Assembly (NCBI GenBank): GCA_963804375.1
Contig: CAWDQE010000004.1
Coordinates: 496,001-560,000, forward strand
Direction of reading: 5' to 3'
Origin: JANXQG01 sp963804375
GTDB lineage: Bacteria > Planctomycetota > Planctomycetia > Pirellulales > Thermoguttaceae
Length of the DNA stretch: 64,000 bases
Shown here: positions 19,015 through 27,301 of the stretch, one piece after another
Layout of the letters: every line of letters begins with the position of its first letter
Position numbering within the stretch: the stretch's first letter is position 1
The notes under the pieces: generated by a model
What the model was told of the DNA's origin: nothing
Database searches by the model: none
The model's input: only the letters and a program-made list of their open reading frames with translations
Made by a program: the position numbers and the translations under genes

Positions 19015-19473
19015 AGTGGTCGCTCCGCGTCAGCGGCTGGAAAGATAATTGCTGTGCGCCGCATCATACCGCGCCCGGCGGTCGCGTGCAATTCTGCAAC
19101 AGCTCCAACACGTCAAATCTAGGCATTTTCCGCGGCATCATAACCTGCACGCCGCTCTTAGCCGTCAGCAGGCGTGCATCCGCGATCCAATCCGCCCTCC
19201 CGGCGTCCTTCATCGCAGCGACCGACGGCACCGTTTCTCATCCCATCCCCAAGGCCACCGCCGGCCGCCGAAGGTCAAGTGCGAGGCCAAACCACGGCAT
19301 TATAAACTGCCAATCCCTACCTCGGGCTCTGCGCCCCTCCTTTTTGATCTGATTCGTTGACCGCCACCCCGCGTGGACGGCCAGCGTCCAGCGCTGCCTT
19401 GCACGGTGCAAGGCGGTTTTCGTGTTCCCTCAACACGGACCGCCTTGCTGGCGGTCCACCAAGGAGATCGCCG
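19015..19473. other. Divergent non-coding region with hairpins
   Basis: 459 bases without a gene. Just before the sigma-like gene there are two hairpins: CCTTGCAC with GTGCAAGG near 19395, and GACCGCC-TTGCT-GGCGGTC at 19438-19456, ending a few bases before the ribosome-binding site AAGGAG. The second could control translation of that gene. Nothing else was recognised. Confidence 0.5.
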
Positions 19474-20109
19474 ATGAGTACACGACGTAATGACCCGCGT
19501 CGCAAAACCGTCCCCGCATGGCACGCCAAGCTGCTCGCCATGTTGCCCACCATCATTCGCTACGCCAAGCGTGCCTTCCGCAACTATGACCCGGAAACCA
19601 GGCAAGAGGCACTGCAGAATGTCGTCGCCAACACGACCGCTGCTGTCGCCGGCCTGGCCAAGCGTGGCAAGCTCGACCTTGCGTACCCAACCGTGCTGGC
19701 CAAGTTCGGAATCCGGCAGACCCTCGACAATCGCAAGACTGGATCGTCCCAGAACATCAAGGACGTCCTGAGCAAATACTGCCAGGAGCACAAGGGCGTG
19801 ATGGTCGAGCGTTTGGACAAGTTCAACGAGGAGGAGGATTGCTGGAAAGAGGCAGTCGTGCAAGATACCCGCAGCTTGCCGGTACCGGAAGTGGTCGCCT
19901 TCCGCGTGGACTTCAAGGAATGGCTGAAGAGCCTGCACCCGCGTGACCGCAAAGTGGTTCGCTATCTCAGCCTCGGGCACCGCACCAGCGACGCCGCCCG
20001 CCGGTTCAAGGTCACGCCGAGCCGTATCGCCCACTTGCGTCGCGAGTTGGCAGAGTCATGGCGGAAATTTCTGGGCGATGAGCCCGGCCCTGCTGCCGCC
20101 GCGGCCTGA
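19474..20109 (+). CDS. Sigma-factor-like HTH protein
   Basis: 211 residues. The first half resembles region 2 of ECF-type sigma factors (PAWHAKLLAMLPTIIRYAKRAF, RQEALQNVVANT). The end has a region-4 helix-turn-helix (LHPRDRKVVRYLSLGHRTSD, AARRFKVTPSRIAHLRREL). ATG 19474 follows AAGGAG. No anti-sigma factor is adjacent. The two membrane proteins downstream on the same strand may form its operon or regulon. Confidence 0.7.
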   Translation: MSTRRNDPRRKTVPAWHAKLLAMLPTIIRYAKRAFRNYDPETRQEALQNVVANTTAAVAGLAKRGKLDLAYPTVLAKFGIRQTLDNRKTGSSQNIKDVLSKYCQEHKGVMVERLDKFNEEEDCWKEAVVQDTRSLPVPEVVAFRVDFKEWLKSLHPRDRKVVRYLSLGHRTSDAARRFKVTPSRIAHLRRELAESWRKFLGDEPGPAAAAA

Positions 20110-20300
20110 TCTCTCATCTCTGGCTGGCATTCACGCCACGTCCCGCAGCCCAGCCCCTGGTCGCTTCATTCCTCCGAGCGCCAGGGCTGGGCCTCTTCAA
20201 TCGTTCCTTGCGGCAGTCCTGCTCGTCAGGGCTGCCTACCGTGCCATTCCCCGTACCGCTGTGCCTTCGTTAGCCTTGTTCCAACCAAAGGACAAAAACC

Positions 20301-20666
20301 ATGATCTTCACAGTTACTCTGCTTGCCTCGATTCTCGTTGCTTCGGTCCTCGCCTGGCTGTTTCGCCAGCGGATCGCCCAGCATCTCCCGAGCAAGGAGA
20401 CTGTCACGACAGTGACGCTGTTTGCAGCGGTTGCCTTGCTGCTGGTCGTCGCCTTGCTCCCCGACATCCTTCTTTTAATCTCAACCATGAAACTGCTTCC
20501 CCCTTCTTTCAGGATCGTCCTTGCTCTTGCGGCTGCCGTCGCCGTCTGCGTTGGCTGCTCAAAGCAGACCTCCGAGCCCACCAAGCCCGCCGTAATCCAC
20601 TGGCAAGGCCAAGACGGCGGCTACGAAGACACGACCGCCATACCGCCCAAGGCCGCTACACAATGA
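20301..20666 (+). CDS. Small membrane protein with lipobox-like segment
   Basis: 121 residues with two or three hydrophobic segments. One is at the N-terminus (MIFTVTLLASILVASVLAWL), one is at about 40-60, and the last ends in AAAVAVCVGCSKQ, which resembles a lipoprotein signal. ATG 20301 follows AAAGGA. An internal ATG at 20487 would give a free-standing small lipoprotein, but no ribosome-binding site precedes it. Function unknown. Confidence 0.55.
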   Translation: MIFTVTLLASILVASVLAWLFRQRIAQHLPSKETVTTVTLFAAVALLLVVALLPDILLLISTMKLLPPSFRIVLALAAAVAVCVGCSKQTSEPTKPAVIHWQGQDGGYEDTTAIPPKAATQ

Positions 20667-20681
20667 CCCAAAGGAAACTCG

Positions 20682-21365
20682 ATGCGAAACATCGTTCTGG
20701 CGGCCGTCCTTTTGACCGCCGCCTCCTTGTACCTCCTTCTGCCCCGATTGGTTCCATTGACCATGCGCCCTGCTGCTCTTCTGCTTATCGTCTTGGCCGC
20801 TGCGATTTCCGCGGTCCTCTTCATTCCGCGGCTCGTTCCACCCGAGACGCCGCCGCCCGTCGTCATCCACTCGGAAGGTCCCACCGTCGAAAAGTTGGAA
20901 CGCCTGTCCCAACTGGTGACCACTCGCATCCAGATCGCCGACATCCTTGTAGCCGAAGGAAATGGCTGCCGCGGTAGTTGGCTCATCAAGGGCGACGCCC
21001 TGCTATCGGTCAACCTGGGTCAAGCCTCCATCACCGACAAGCACGACGACACCAAGCAGGCGACGATCATCCTGCCCGAGCCCCAAGTGCTTCAGCCAAG
21101 GGTGAACCACGAACGCACGCGAACGTGGGCCGTAGATCGGCTGGCTTGGCTGCCGTGGAACGCCGATCAAGACAGCCTGCGCGATGCCGTGATGGCCGAA
21201 GCCCAGAAGCTCGTCTCGCACACGGCGTCGTCCGCCGAGAATCTCACCCAGGCGAAGCTGACCGCGGAGACAGTCCTCAAAGGGCTGTATTCGGAGGTCG
21301 GCTGGAACGTGGCCGTGAAATGGGGCAGCAGCGACAGCCCAAAAACAGCGACTGTTGCCCAGTAA
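20682..21365 (+). CDS. DUF4230 membrane protein
   Basis: 227 residues. Two N-terminal membrane segments are followed by a DUF4230 domain (LSQLVTTRIQIADILVAEG, GSWLIKGDALLSVNLGQASI, NVAVKWG). The ATG at 20682 follows AAAGGAAA, 15 bases after the previous stop. DUF4230 proteins are membrane-anchored and of unknown role. The order sigma-like, small membrane protein, DUF4230 suggests one operon. Confidence 0.75.
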   Translation: MRNIVLAAVLLTAASLYLLLPRLVPLTMRPAALLLIVLAAAISAVLFIPRLVPPETPPPVVIHSEGPTVEKLERLSQLVTTRIQIADILVAEGNGCRGSWLIKGDALLSVNLGQASITDKHDDTKQATIILPEPQVLQPRVNHERTRTWAVDRLAWLPWNADQDSLRDAVMAEAQKLVSHTASSAENLTQAKLTAETVLKGLYSEVGWNVAVKWGSSDSPKTATVAQ

Positions 21366-21844
21366 CCCGTTTTACCTATCAGATAGGCCCGCGAGCTGCG
21401 CCGTCGGCACCCGTCGAGCTGACCAAAATGCGTTTCACGCTTGCCGCCCGTAGGGGCGGCAGGCGTTGGGGGATTTTGTTTAGCTATTCCGACAACACCG
21501 CTGCCCGCTGCTCGATCACGCTGCCCTGTGTGCCGCGTGCGCCGGGAAGGGAGGCGAAGGGAAAGACAGAATGGCTGGGGCGTCTTGTTGGTCGAAAGCC
21601 GAGTTCGCATCGCGGGAGTTCGGCCGCTTCGTCTCGATCGCTGCCACGAGGACGAATGGAAGCACGGCGACCGCGACGTGACCTTCAGGGCCTGATCGGT
21701 TGTCGTTGCGGCGGGGCAGTAGCGGCGGAAAGACCGTGGCTGTCGCACCACCAAGCGGCGGTCGCGCAGCGACTTTGCGGCCGTGGCGGGTTGGCGGCTA
21801 TCTCCTGGTCTCGCCGTTCGGCAAGTCTTGTTGGAGCGGCTCTC
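21366..21844. other. Non-coding region at the start of the cassette array
   Basis: 479 bases between convergent genes, no recognised gene. The right end (about 21750-21801) contains GCGGCGGTCGCGC...GCGGCCGTGGCGGGTTGGCGG, which resembles one arm of the attC-like sites found further right; the partner arm is unclear, so it may be a decayed terminal site. Confidence 0.4.
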
Positions 21845-22867
21845 CTAGTAGCCTCCTTGCGTTACCTCTCCAGCCATGTCAGAGAAGTTCCGCGCAGCCA
21901 AGTCTTCGTCGCGGACGAAAGTGTAAAGAGGGTCCGCATCACAGAAGTTCACGTCCATCGCGAAGTTGGATTCTACTTTGCAAAGGAGCCGCCACTCGTC
22001 TACACTCCTCGCAACTTCCTCTCGATGGTTCAAGAGCCACGCGATTTCTTCTCGATTCTTCTCGATGTCCTTTAACCCGTCCCAGTCCTCTTTTTGCCGT
22101 AGGCCCTCCAAATGGGCTTCGTAGTCTTCCCATGAGTCCCATCGATCGCCGTCTTCCAGGTTTCGTCTTCCGATCCGCCCGAAATAAAGCCTGCGATAAA
22201 GGCTATGAGGTGCCGGATTCGTTGCGGCGGCAAAGCCGAGCAACTGCCCGATGAATTCCCTAAAGTCTCGGCGGAAAAAGTACTCCATCTCGTGGTACAG
22301 GTAGAATAGTTGATCGTCCGGATCGCCAAGCGAACGAACGGTCTCACGGAATTCGCGCGAATAATAGGGCAGGCTTACCGACGGCCGGGTTCGAATTCTC
22401 TGCGGTTTGAGGGGCGGAATGTCGTCGATCTGCAACCTGCGGGCATCAGGCAAGTGAACTCGGTGCAAGTCGCTGGGGCTACCGTCAAAGTATCTCGTGT
22501 CAAGCCTTACCGGAGCGCCGCAGCCCACCAAGAAGTTGATAAAGATGGAAAGGAGGCCCGAAGTCGGCAAAGGAGTACCGTTGGGCAGCGGCGGAAGTTC
22601 CGCGAAGTTGATTTGACAAATGAAGTTCGAGTACAGCGTTGTCGGGTCATCCGGATCGCCGCTTCGTGGCCAATCGCAGCCGTAGGGGAGATCGGGCTCA
22701 CCGCCAAAACGCGTATTGCCAACTGCACTGTAGTCATCTGCCCTGTCGGCAATCACGACATAACATTCAACCGCCCTCTCAATGATACAATCCGCCGCGC
22801 GATCGAGTTGAAACTTCTTGATGTGCGAGTGAAGTAGCGTCTCCAATTCGGGTGATAAATTCGACAT
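21845..22867 (-). CDS. DUF1963 (YwqG-like) protein
   Basis: 340 residues, soluble and acidic. It carries the DUF1963 pattern: SAVGNTRFGGEPDLPYGCDW, FICQINFAELPPLP, GLLSIFINF and a late FCDADPLYTF. YwqG-like proteins are often encoded near polymorphic toxin immunity genes. The ATG at 22865-22867 has GGAGG 9 bases upstream. It is the last cassette at the left end of the array. Confidence 0.7.
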   Translation of the reverse strand: MSNLSPELETLLHSHIKKFQLDRAADCIIERAVECYVVIADRADDYSAVGNTRFGGEPDLPYGCDWPRSGDPDDPTTLYSNFICQINFAELPPLPNGTPLPTSGLLSIFINFLVGCGAPVRLDTRYFDGSPSDLHRVHLPDARRLQIDDIPPLKPQRIRTRPSVSLPYYSREFRETVRSLGDPDDQLFYLYHEMEYFFRRDFREFIGQLLGFAAATNPAPHSLYRRLYFGRIGRRNLEDGDRWDSWEDYEAHLEGLRQKEDWDGLKDIEKNREEIAWLLNHREEVARSVDEWRLLCKVESNFAMDVNFCDADPLYTFVRDEDLAARNFSDMAGEVTQGGY

Positions 22868-22976
22868 CGTGACCGGACCTCCAAATCAAGCCACCGGGGA
22901 ACTGCTACTTCCTGAGGAACATTCTCATATTATCGATACTCTCGTGCAATCTCAGGTCATCCAAGTCATCGCCCAA

Positions 22977-23107
22977 GCAACGTAGGAGGACATCCGTCGC
23001 CGCAGCTTCGATCCTTCAAAGGTCTGAACTGCCAGTCATTCTACAATCTTCCCACATCCTGCACCACTAGGCGGCGACCCGCTCTGCGGCTGCGGCTTGT
23101 TGGCGGG
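22977..23107 (-). repeat. attC-like site F
   Basis: The R''-side CGCCAACAAGCCGCAG is clear and is translated as the tail of the upstream cassette protein. The opposite end (GCAACGTAGGAGG on the plus strand) matches only loosely, so the 3' boundary is approximate. Confidence 0.4.
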
Positions 23108-23532
23108 CTTACTATGCCAGTCTGCACCACATCCAAAGCACTGTTTCGCCAAATAAGTTGTTAGAGGGCGACCACAATTCGGACACGGCGGGAGGGACCA
23201 TAAGTATTTCCTCTGTCCATATCCAAGGAATGAACTTCCACCCGGTCCACAATGGCGGACTACCGCAGCCTGGGTAAATCGCGATATGTCGGGGTATTGG
23301 ATCGTCAATGCTTGCGCCCCACTGGTAATGGTAATCGAGCGATGAATCGTCGTGAAAAATTAGCCGAATGCCGTGAAAGTCGGTCGATTTGAAGTCCATC
23401 AACAGTTCGACGCCTTTCAGCGCTTTGCCGAGGAATGCCTTCCACTCGGGGTTGTCGTCGTCAGTGATGCGAGTCGCCTCGGGATATGGTCCCCTGCTCA
23501 GCCGGCGGCCACAATGCCACAATTTCGTTCAT
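23036..23532 (-). CDS. Cassette protein with zinc-ribbon C-terminus, two frameshifts
   Basis: The three frames join into one plausible protein: MNEIVALWPPAEQG, then PEATRITDDDNPEWKAFLGK, then a tail with PPCPNCGRPL and CFGCGADWH, a CxxC...CxxC zinc ribbon. The breaks are near 23488 (a run of four G) and near 23250; the first would be repaired by removing one G. The last ~24 residues (PQPQSGSPPSGAGCGKIVE) are encoded by the attC-like site and closely match the tail of the protein at 38097. Function unknown. Confidence 0.5.
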
Positions 23533-23534
23533 TT

Positions 23535-23667
23535 GATTGACGCCACGGCTCGTCGTTTCGGAGTGGGGGGTTCTGAAATAAATAGAGGTAGATTCAAATT
23601 GAAGTTCAGACGTTTCCAGCAGGCGGCCCCAGACGGCGACGTGCGCTGCCGCCGTGCTGTGTTGGTC
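23535..23667 (-). repeat. attC-like site E
   Basis: R''-side GACCAACACAGCACGGCGG pairs imperfectly with GCCGTGGCGTCAATC just before the next gene. The second core is degenerate (GTCAATC instead of CCGTTGG). Confidence 0.4.
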
Positions 23668-23725
23668 TGCCCCTTTCATACCCTGACGTATACCATTTCA
23701 TATAATAATACTGGGAAACCGCGAG

Positions 23726-24430
23726 CTAGAATTGACGGACGCGGAAGCTTATCCAATGCTGACTTGCTTTCGCTCCCGCTAAGCGAACCTTGGTGCCGAT
23801 AAGGTTGGCGGGGCATTGAGGGAGGCAGTTCCGAATCCGGTGAACAGCCACCTGCTCCTGAAGTGGCTGAGGGAGTTGGAGTTCCGCCGCCAGAAAGAGG
23901 GACATTTCGAGATCAAATTCGCGGTGAACAGGATCGACGGTCTCAAGATCGATAGGCTCTGGCAATGGAGGGAGAATTAACGTCGCTTCTAGAACTTCGC
24001 GCAGCGGAGCGAGAAGGTCTCTTCGCGTCGCATGATTGTCAGCGACCGGCGAAGTGAGTTTCAGTTCGACGATGAGTCGAGCGACCTGCGGATGCCATTC
24101 GCCACCTTGGTACCGACGTTCAAATGCATCCTCTGCCGTATGAATAGTCTTCGCAAAAACTTGCGATTCGGTTTTGCTCAGTGGGAAATCGGCATCCTGT
24201 CCAGCGACAACAAAGTCGCGAAGTGCCACTTGTTGGTAAGGAAAATTGCGAAGTACTTCTTCATCGGTCCCAGCAAGCACGACCAACTGTTTATCTGTAC
24301 CACCGAGGAATGCTTCATCCTCCCAGCGAGGTGGTGGGACTTGCAGCCCCTCAAACGGGTAAGACAATTCGCGGCGGATGTCTGCGACAACGGCGTCGAA
24401 CTTCGCCATTGAACGGCAACTCAATTTCAT
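23726..24430 (-). CDS. Hypothetical cassette protein
   Basis: 234 residues, soluble, no family recognised. Landmarks are FDAVVADIRRELSYPFEGLQ near the start and the hydrophobic-acidic middle FDLEMSLFLAAELQLPQP. ATG 24428-24430 is taken as start; ATG 24409 (MAKFDAVV) is an alternative. It lies between two attC-like sites in the array orientation. Confidence 0.55.
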   Translation of the reverse strand: MKLSCRSMAKFDAVVADIRRELSYPFEGLQVPPPRWEDEAFLGGTDKQLVVLAGTDEEVLRNFPYQQVALRDFVVAGQDADFPLSKTESQVFAKTIHTAEDAFERRYQGGEWHPQVARLIVELKLTSPVADNHATRRDLLAPLREVLEATLILPPLPEPIDLETVDPVHREFDLEMSLFLAAELQLPQPLQEQVAVHRIRNCLPQCPANLIGTKVRLAGAKASQHWISFRVRQF

Positions 24431-24540
24431 TGTGACAGCCTTCAGTTTGGCTTTTGTGCTGTGAAGGCGACGCCATGAGAAGCATGCGCCCGCCCCTCAG
24501 TACATTAACGAAACCGGCTTCCTTCAACGAAGCCTCGATC

Positions 24541-24678
24541 GATCAACGGTTCGCACACCCGACGCCGCCCCAACCGGAGCGATTAGCGGCGAGCCGCTCT
24601 CGATTCTACCGCGCCGCGGCGGCCACTACCACAGCCAAGGCGTGCCCGCAGGGCCTCAGCGGGTGGGCCGTGTTGGAG
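24541..24678 (-). repeat. attC-like site H
   Basis: The minus-strand ends CTCCAACACGGCCCACCCG and CGGGTGTGCGAACCGTTGATC are imperfect inverted copies. The inner GC-rich sequence (GACGCCGCCCC, CCGGAGCG, GATTCTAC) is shared with sites B and C. It sits between two array genes. Confidence 0.65.
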
Positions 24679-24707
24679 CACTTTCGCCAGCGTCCATTGG
24701 CCCACGT

Positions 24708-25061
24708 TTATGTACCGAAGAACGACGCGTCCTCGGAACAATAGGCGTCGTAGTTCAATTTGACCTGACAATCGCGACTTTCCGAAACCGTAATTTGTAG
24801 CCCATACCATTCATCCTGGAACAGTTTCCGGTGGGAGTTCAACGAGATGAGAATGATGTCGATTTCGTTGCACATTTTTATCGACACGCATGTTCCATTG
24901 GGTGCGACGGCGCGGGTCTTTGTAAGCCAGGAATCTCCTGCCTGAGAATAACGGACATCCAGACAAGCGCGGACCCATTCCCGATCCGCCATTTCGGCTT
25001 GAACCTTCTGATACACCGTCTCACCAAGCTGTCGGATCAGTTCATTAAACTCCTCGGTCAT
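24708..25061 (-). CDS. Hypothetical cassette protein
   Basis: 117 residues. MTEEFNELIRQLGETVYQ is an amphipathic helix, followed by a beta-rich region (VSIKMCNEIDIILISLNSHR) and DEWYGLQITVSES. No family recognised. ATG 25061 overlaps the stop of the small upstream frame (ATGA), so it is probably translated by coupling. Confidence 0.55.
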   Translation of the reverse strand: MTEEFNELIRQLGETVYQKVQAEMADREWVRACLDVRYSQAGDSWLTKTRAVAPNGTCVSIKMCNEIDIILISLNSHRKLFQDEWYGLQITVSESRDCQVKLNYDAYCSEDASFFGT

Positions 25062-25240
25062 TGGAACATCGCCCTGCGTTCGATTCGCGATGCCAAGGAT
25101 GGCCGACCAAACGGCCACGGCAAATCGACATTATCAACAAAGCATTCCGGGCTGTTCTTCAGAGGAACAGACCCGGATACATCAGGCACACCGGCGAAGC
25201 CGATTGCGCAGCAACTCTGCGAGTGTGGCTTGTTGGCCAT
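25058..25240 (-). CDS. Small leader-like ORF overlapping an attC-like site
   Basis: 60 codons starting with ATGGCCAACAAG, i.e. the start codon overlaps the core of the attC-like site, and ending with an ATGA overlap onto the next gene. Composition is unremarkable. It may be a real small protein or only a leader frame that carries ribosomes to the next gene. Confidence 0.3.
   Translation of the reverse strand: MANKPHSQSCCAIGFAGVPDVSGSVPLKNSPECFVDNVDLPWPFGRPSLASRIERRAMFQ
25105..25238 (-). repeat. attC-like site L
   Basis: R''-side GGCCAACAAGCCACAC matches the array consensus. The partner arm CCGTGGCCGTTTGGTC carries an inserted base, so the assignment is weaker. Confidence 0.4.
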
Positions 25241-25264
25241 AAGATCCTCATTTCATCCCACTAT

Positions 25265-25702
25265 TCAGTTCTTGAACTCGGCGTGACTTTCAATGGCGCG
25301 TCTCAACAGTCCTGGTTCTCGCTTAGATAGGAAATTGCCCAGCATCTCGATGGGGCAGAACTCAATCGGCTTATTCGAGTAACCAGAGAGTACAGGTAAC
25401 TTAAAGTAGAGGTAATTGGGGTGTTTCAAGCACAACTCCCACTTGCCTCCGACGCGCTTGCGGAATACCTCACCTAAGTATCTCGCAGCGCGATTCTCAA
25501 ATTGGCTGTTCTTGCCCGCGTCCGGTCGAGACAGAATGTACTTTTCCAGCGAGTCGAGTGACTCAAGAGTATAATCAAGCCGAAATCCAGCCGGAGCGGC
25601 TTCTGCCAGGAACGCTTCAAGCACATCGTCCATCTCAAACAGGAAATGCTGGAACTTCTCGAGTTCTTCCGGCGTGGCCAACTGTACCTTTCGCTTGTTC
25701 AT
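25265..25702 (-). CDS. Hypothetical cassette protein
   Basis: 145 residues, soluble. An acidic helical N-terminal half (LATPEELEKFQHFLFEMDDV) is followed by a mixed alpha/beta C-terminal half (GKWELCLKHPNYLYFKLPVL). No family recognised. ATG 25700-25702 is chosen because the upstream part of the frame lies in the attC-like site. The array setting makes an immunity-type or stress protein conceivable, but nothing proves it. Confidence 0.55.
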   Translation of the reverse strand: MNKRKVQLATPEELEKFQHFLFEMDDVLEAFLAEAAPAGFRLDYTLESLDSLEKYILSRPDAGKNSQFENRAARYLGEVFRKRVGGKWELCLKHPNYLYFKLPVLSGYSNKPIEFCPIEMLGNFLSKREPGLLRRAIESHAEFKN

Positions 25703-25744
25703 TATGATCCAAACTACACCGCTGGTTCCAGCATCGGTCTTCGT

Positions 25745-25875
25745 GGCCAACGGGCTGCACGGCGGTCGCCGCACTTTGCCTCTGTGAATCGGGTTGAATC
25801 TCCAATCAGCTTATCATGCTCCTGCGGCCAGCACCACCAGGCGGCGACTTGCGCTGCCGCCGTGCCTTGTTCGTC
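25745..25875 (-). repeat. attC-like site D
   Basis: Minus strand GACGAACAAGGCACGGCGG at one end and CCGCCGTGCAGCCCGTTGGCC at the other form an imperfect inverted repeat with unpaired bases near the core, as in attC sites. Confidence 0.7.
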
Positions 25876-25904
25876 GGTAATATTCGGTCGCGATCGTTCG
25901 CTGC

Positions 25905-26093
25905 CTAGTGCCACGCAAGCCAAGCTAGGAACATGAGTCCAGCAATAAGTGCCACCGCCGCGGCGAGGGTAATGACATAGTAGAGGACGTAGGACCGCTT
26001 ATTCTTAAAGCGAAGAGGGGCGTCTTGATCTAGCTTCTCGCGGAGGGACAAGCCAACAAAGTCCGCGAGGAATTGAAGAACCACTTCCACCAT
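25905..26093 (-). CDS. Small membrane protein (cassette)
   Basis: 62 residues: a short N-terminal helix (MVEVVLQFLADFVGL), a basic loop (RFKNKRS) and one membrane segment (YYVITLAAAVALIAGLMFLA). GGAG lies upstream of ATG 26093. It occupies a whole cassette between two attC-like sites. Function unknown. Confidence 0.55.
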   Translation of the reverse strand: MVEVVLQFLADFVGLSLREKLDQDAPLRFKNKRSYVLYYVITLAAAVALIAGLMFLAWLAWH

Positions 26094-26122
26094 ACACTTA
26101 CTCCTTCCTCCTTTTCAATCGC

Positions 26123-26200
26123 GACGAACGGATCGGCCTGGCCGTCAGCCGCCAGGCTGATCCGCCGAAGGCGGACTCTGCGGCTGGCCAATGTTGGCAT
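26123..26200 (-). repeat. attC-like site K
   Basis: Short (78 bp) site: GATGCCAACATTGGCCAGCCG at the R'' end and CGGCCAGGCCGATCCGTTCGTC at the R' end pair imperfectly. The centre is a hairpin, GTCCGCCTTCGGCGGA. Confidence 0.7.
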
Positions 26201-26208
26201 CACTAACC

Positions 26209-26685
26209 TCATTTGTAAACCATGCCCTCCGACGAACGGTAGGGATAAACGGTGTGGTACTCCTCCGGCGGAAATCCGGGCTTGTGTTGGGCAGAAAACC
26301 GTGCCTCGCCGAACTTCAGCGTCAGCTTTCCCTCCTTGACTTCTGGGTCGAAGGCCAATGTAAAATGATAGCCGGGCGCGATATATTTCCAGACCATGCT
26401 GCAACCCGTGTTGCTGACGTGGCCTCCATCACAGTCTTTCGGAATACCAAGCATTGCAATAATCCTGTCGGGCGACTCATCGGCTGGAATCTGCGGCAGG
26501 AGCTTCACAATGCGGGCAACCGCGGCAGGATGCTTGGAGTTCGCCGCGTGCGGATCTTGTTCCACTTGTGTCTGAGGCGGGCACTTGCATCGGCGGTGGC
26601 GAACCCTCGGCCATGCGGCGGCATCTTGGGCGACAATCATAACGATGCCAATCATCATCGCGTATCGCATCGCAGGTTTCAGCAT
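26209..26685 (-). CDS. Secreted hypothetical protein (cassette)
   Basis: 158 residues with an N-terminal signal (MLKPAMRYAMMIGIVMIVAQ). The mature part has four Cys, including CKC, an LGIPKDCDGG turn and a beta-rich end (FHLTLAFDPEV-type strands). ATG 26683-26685. No family recognised. Confidence 0.55.
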   Translation of the reverse strand: MLKPAMRYAMMIGIVMIVAQDAAAWPRVRHRRCKCPPQTQVEQDPHAANSKHPAAVARIVKLLPQIPADESPDRIIAMLGIPKDCDGGHVSNTGCSMVWKYIAPGYHFTLAFDPEVKEGKLTLKFGEARFSAQHKPGFPPEEYHTVYPYRSSEGMVYK

Positions 26686-26704
26686 TTTGCGATTCTCCTC
26701 ACCC

Positions 26705-26844
26705 GTCCAACGGACAGCCTGCCCGACGTCGCCCCAACCGGAGCGATCGACGTTGAACTAACGTTCAATTATCCGACGCCACGGCCACCGGCACAACAAT
26801 CCAAGGCGTGCCCGCAGGGCTTCAGCGGGCGGGTGGTGTTGGCG
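26705..26844 (-). repeat. attC-like site C
   Basis: R'' CCGCCAACACCACCCGCCCG and R' CGGGCAGGCTGTCCGTTGGAC pair imperfectly. The inner GACGTCGCCCCAACCGGAGCG matches sites B and H. The stop codon of the upstream cassette lies inside this site. Confidence 0.65.
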
Positions 26845-27091
26845 GTTCTTGGGACTGTTTGCGCTTATCATCGAGTAGCCGTTCGATAGCGGTCATCCGT
26901 TCGTCGAGTGACCGTATCGCCGAAATCACTTTATTGTTTATGACGGCGAAAACAATACAACAAATCGCAACCAGAGCGAGTGGAAAAGAGGCCCACGATT
27001 CTACGAACATGCCCGCAACGGTAAACGCGGCGACAAGAAGATAGGGCAAGAAGGACGCAATAGTAAGCCCAATTAATTGTGTTCGCGTCAT
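26822..27091 (-). CDS. Small two-helix membrane protein (cassette)
   Basis: 89 residues. Two membrane segments (IGLTIASFLPYLLVAAFTVA and ALVAICCIVFAVINN) are followed by a coiled coil (IRSLDERMTAIERLLDDKRK). The frame ends inside the attC-like site, a common habit of integron cassettes. Function unknown. Confidence 0.55.
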   Translation of the reverse strand: MTRTQLIGLTIASFLPYLLVAAFTVAGMFVESWASFPLALVAICCIVFAVINNKVISAIRSLDERMTAIERLLDDKRKQSQEPPTPPAR

Positions 27092-27111
27092 CGCAATGCT
27101 CCAGTAACACC

Positions 27112-27247
27112 GCTAACGGGTGGTCCGCCCGACGCCGCCCCAGCCGGAGCGATCAACGTCGAGCCGCTCCCAATTCTACTACGTCTGGCGGCCCGAACCA
27201 CCAGCAAGGCGTCCGCGAAGCGGCGCAGCGGGTACGCCTTGTTGGCC
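27112..27247 (-). repeat. attC-like site B
   Basis: R'' GGCCAACAAGGCGTACCCGC and R' GGGCGGACCACCCGTTAGC are imperfect inverted copies with unpaired bases. The inner sequence is shared with sites C and H. Confidence 0.7.
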
Positions 27248-27301
27248 GTCTAATGTACTTTTATGATTCTACCATATCTTGCAAGGCCAGATGCCATAGC
27301 A

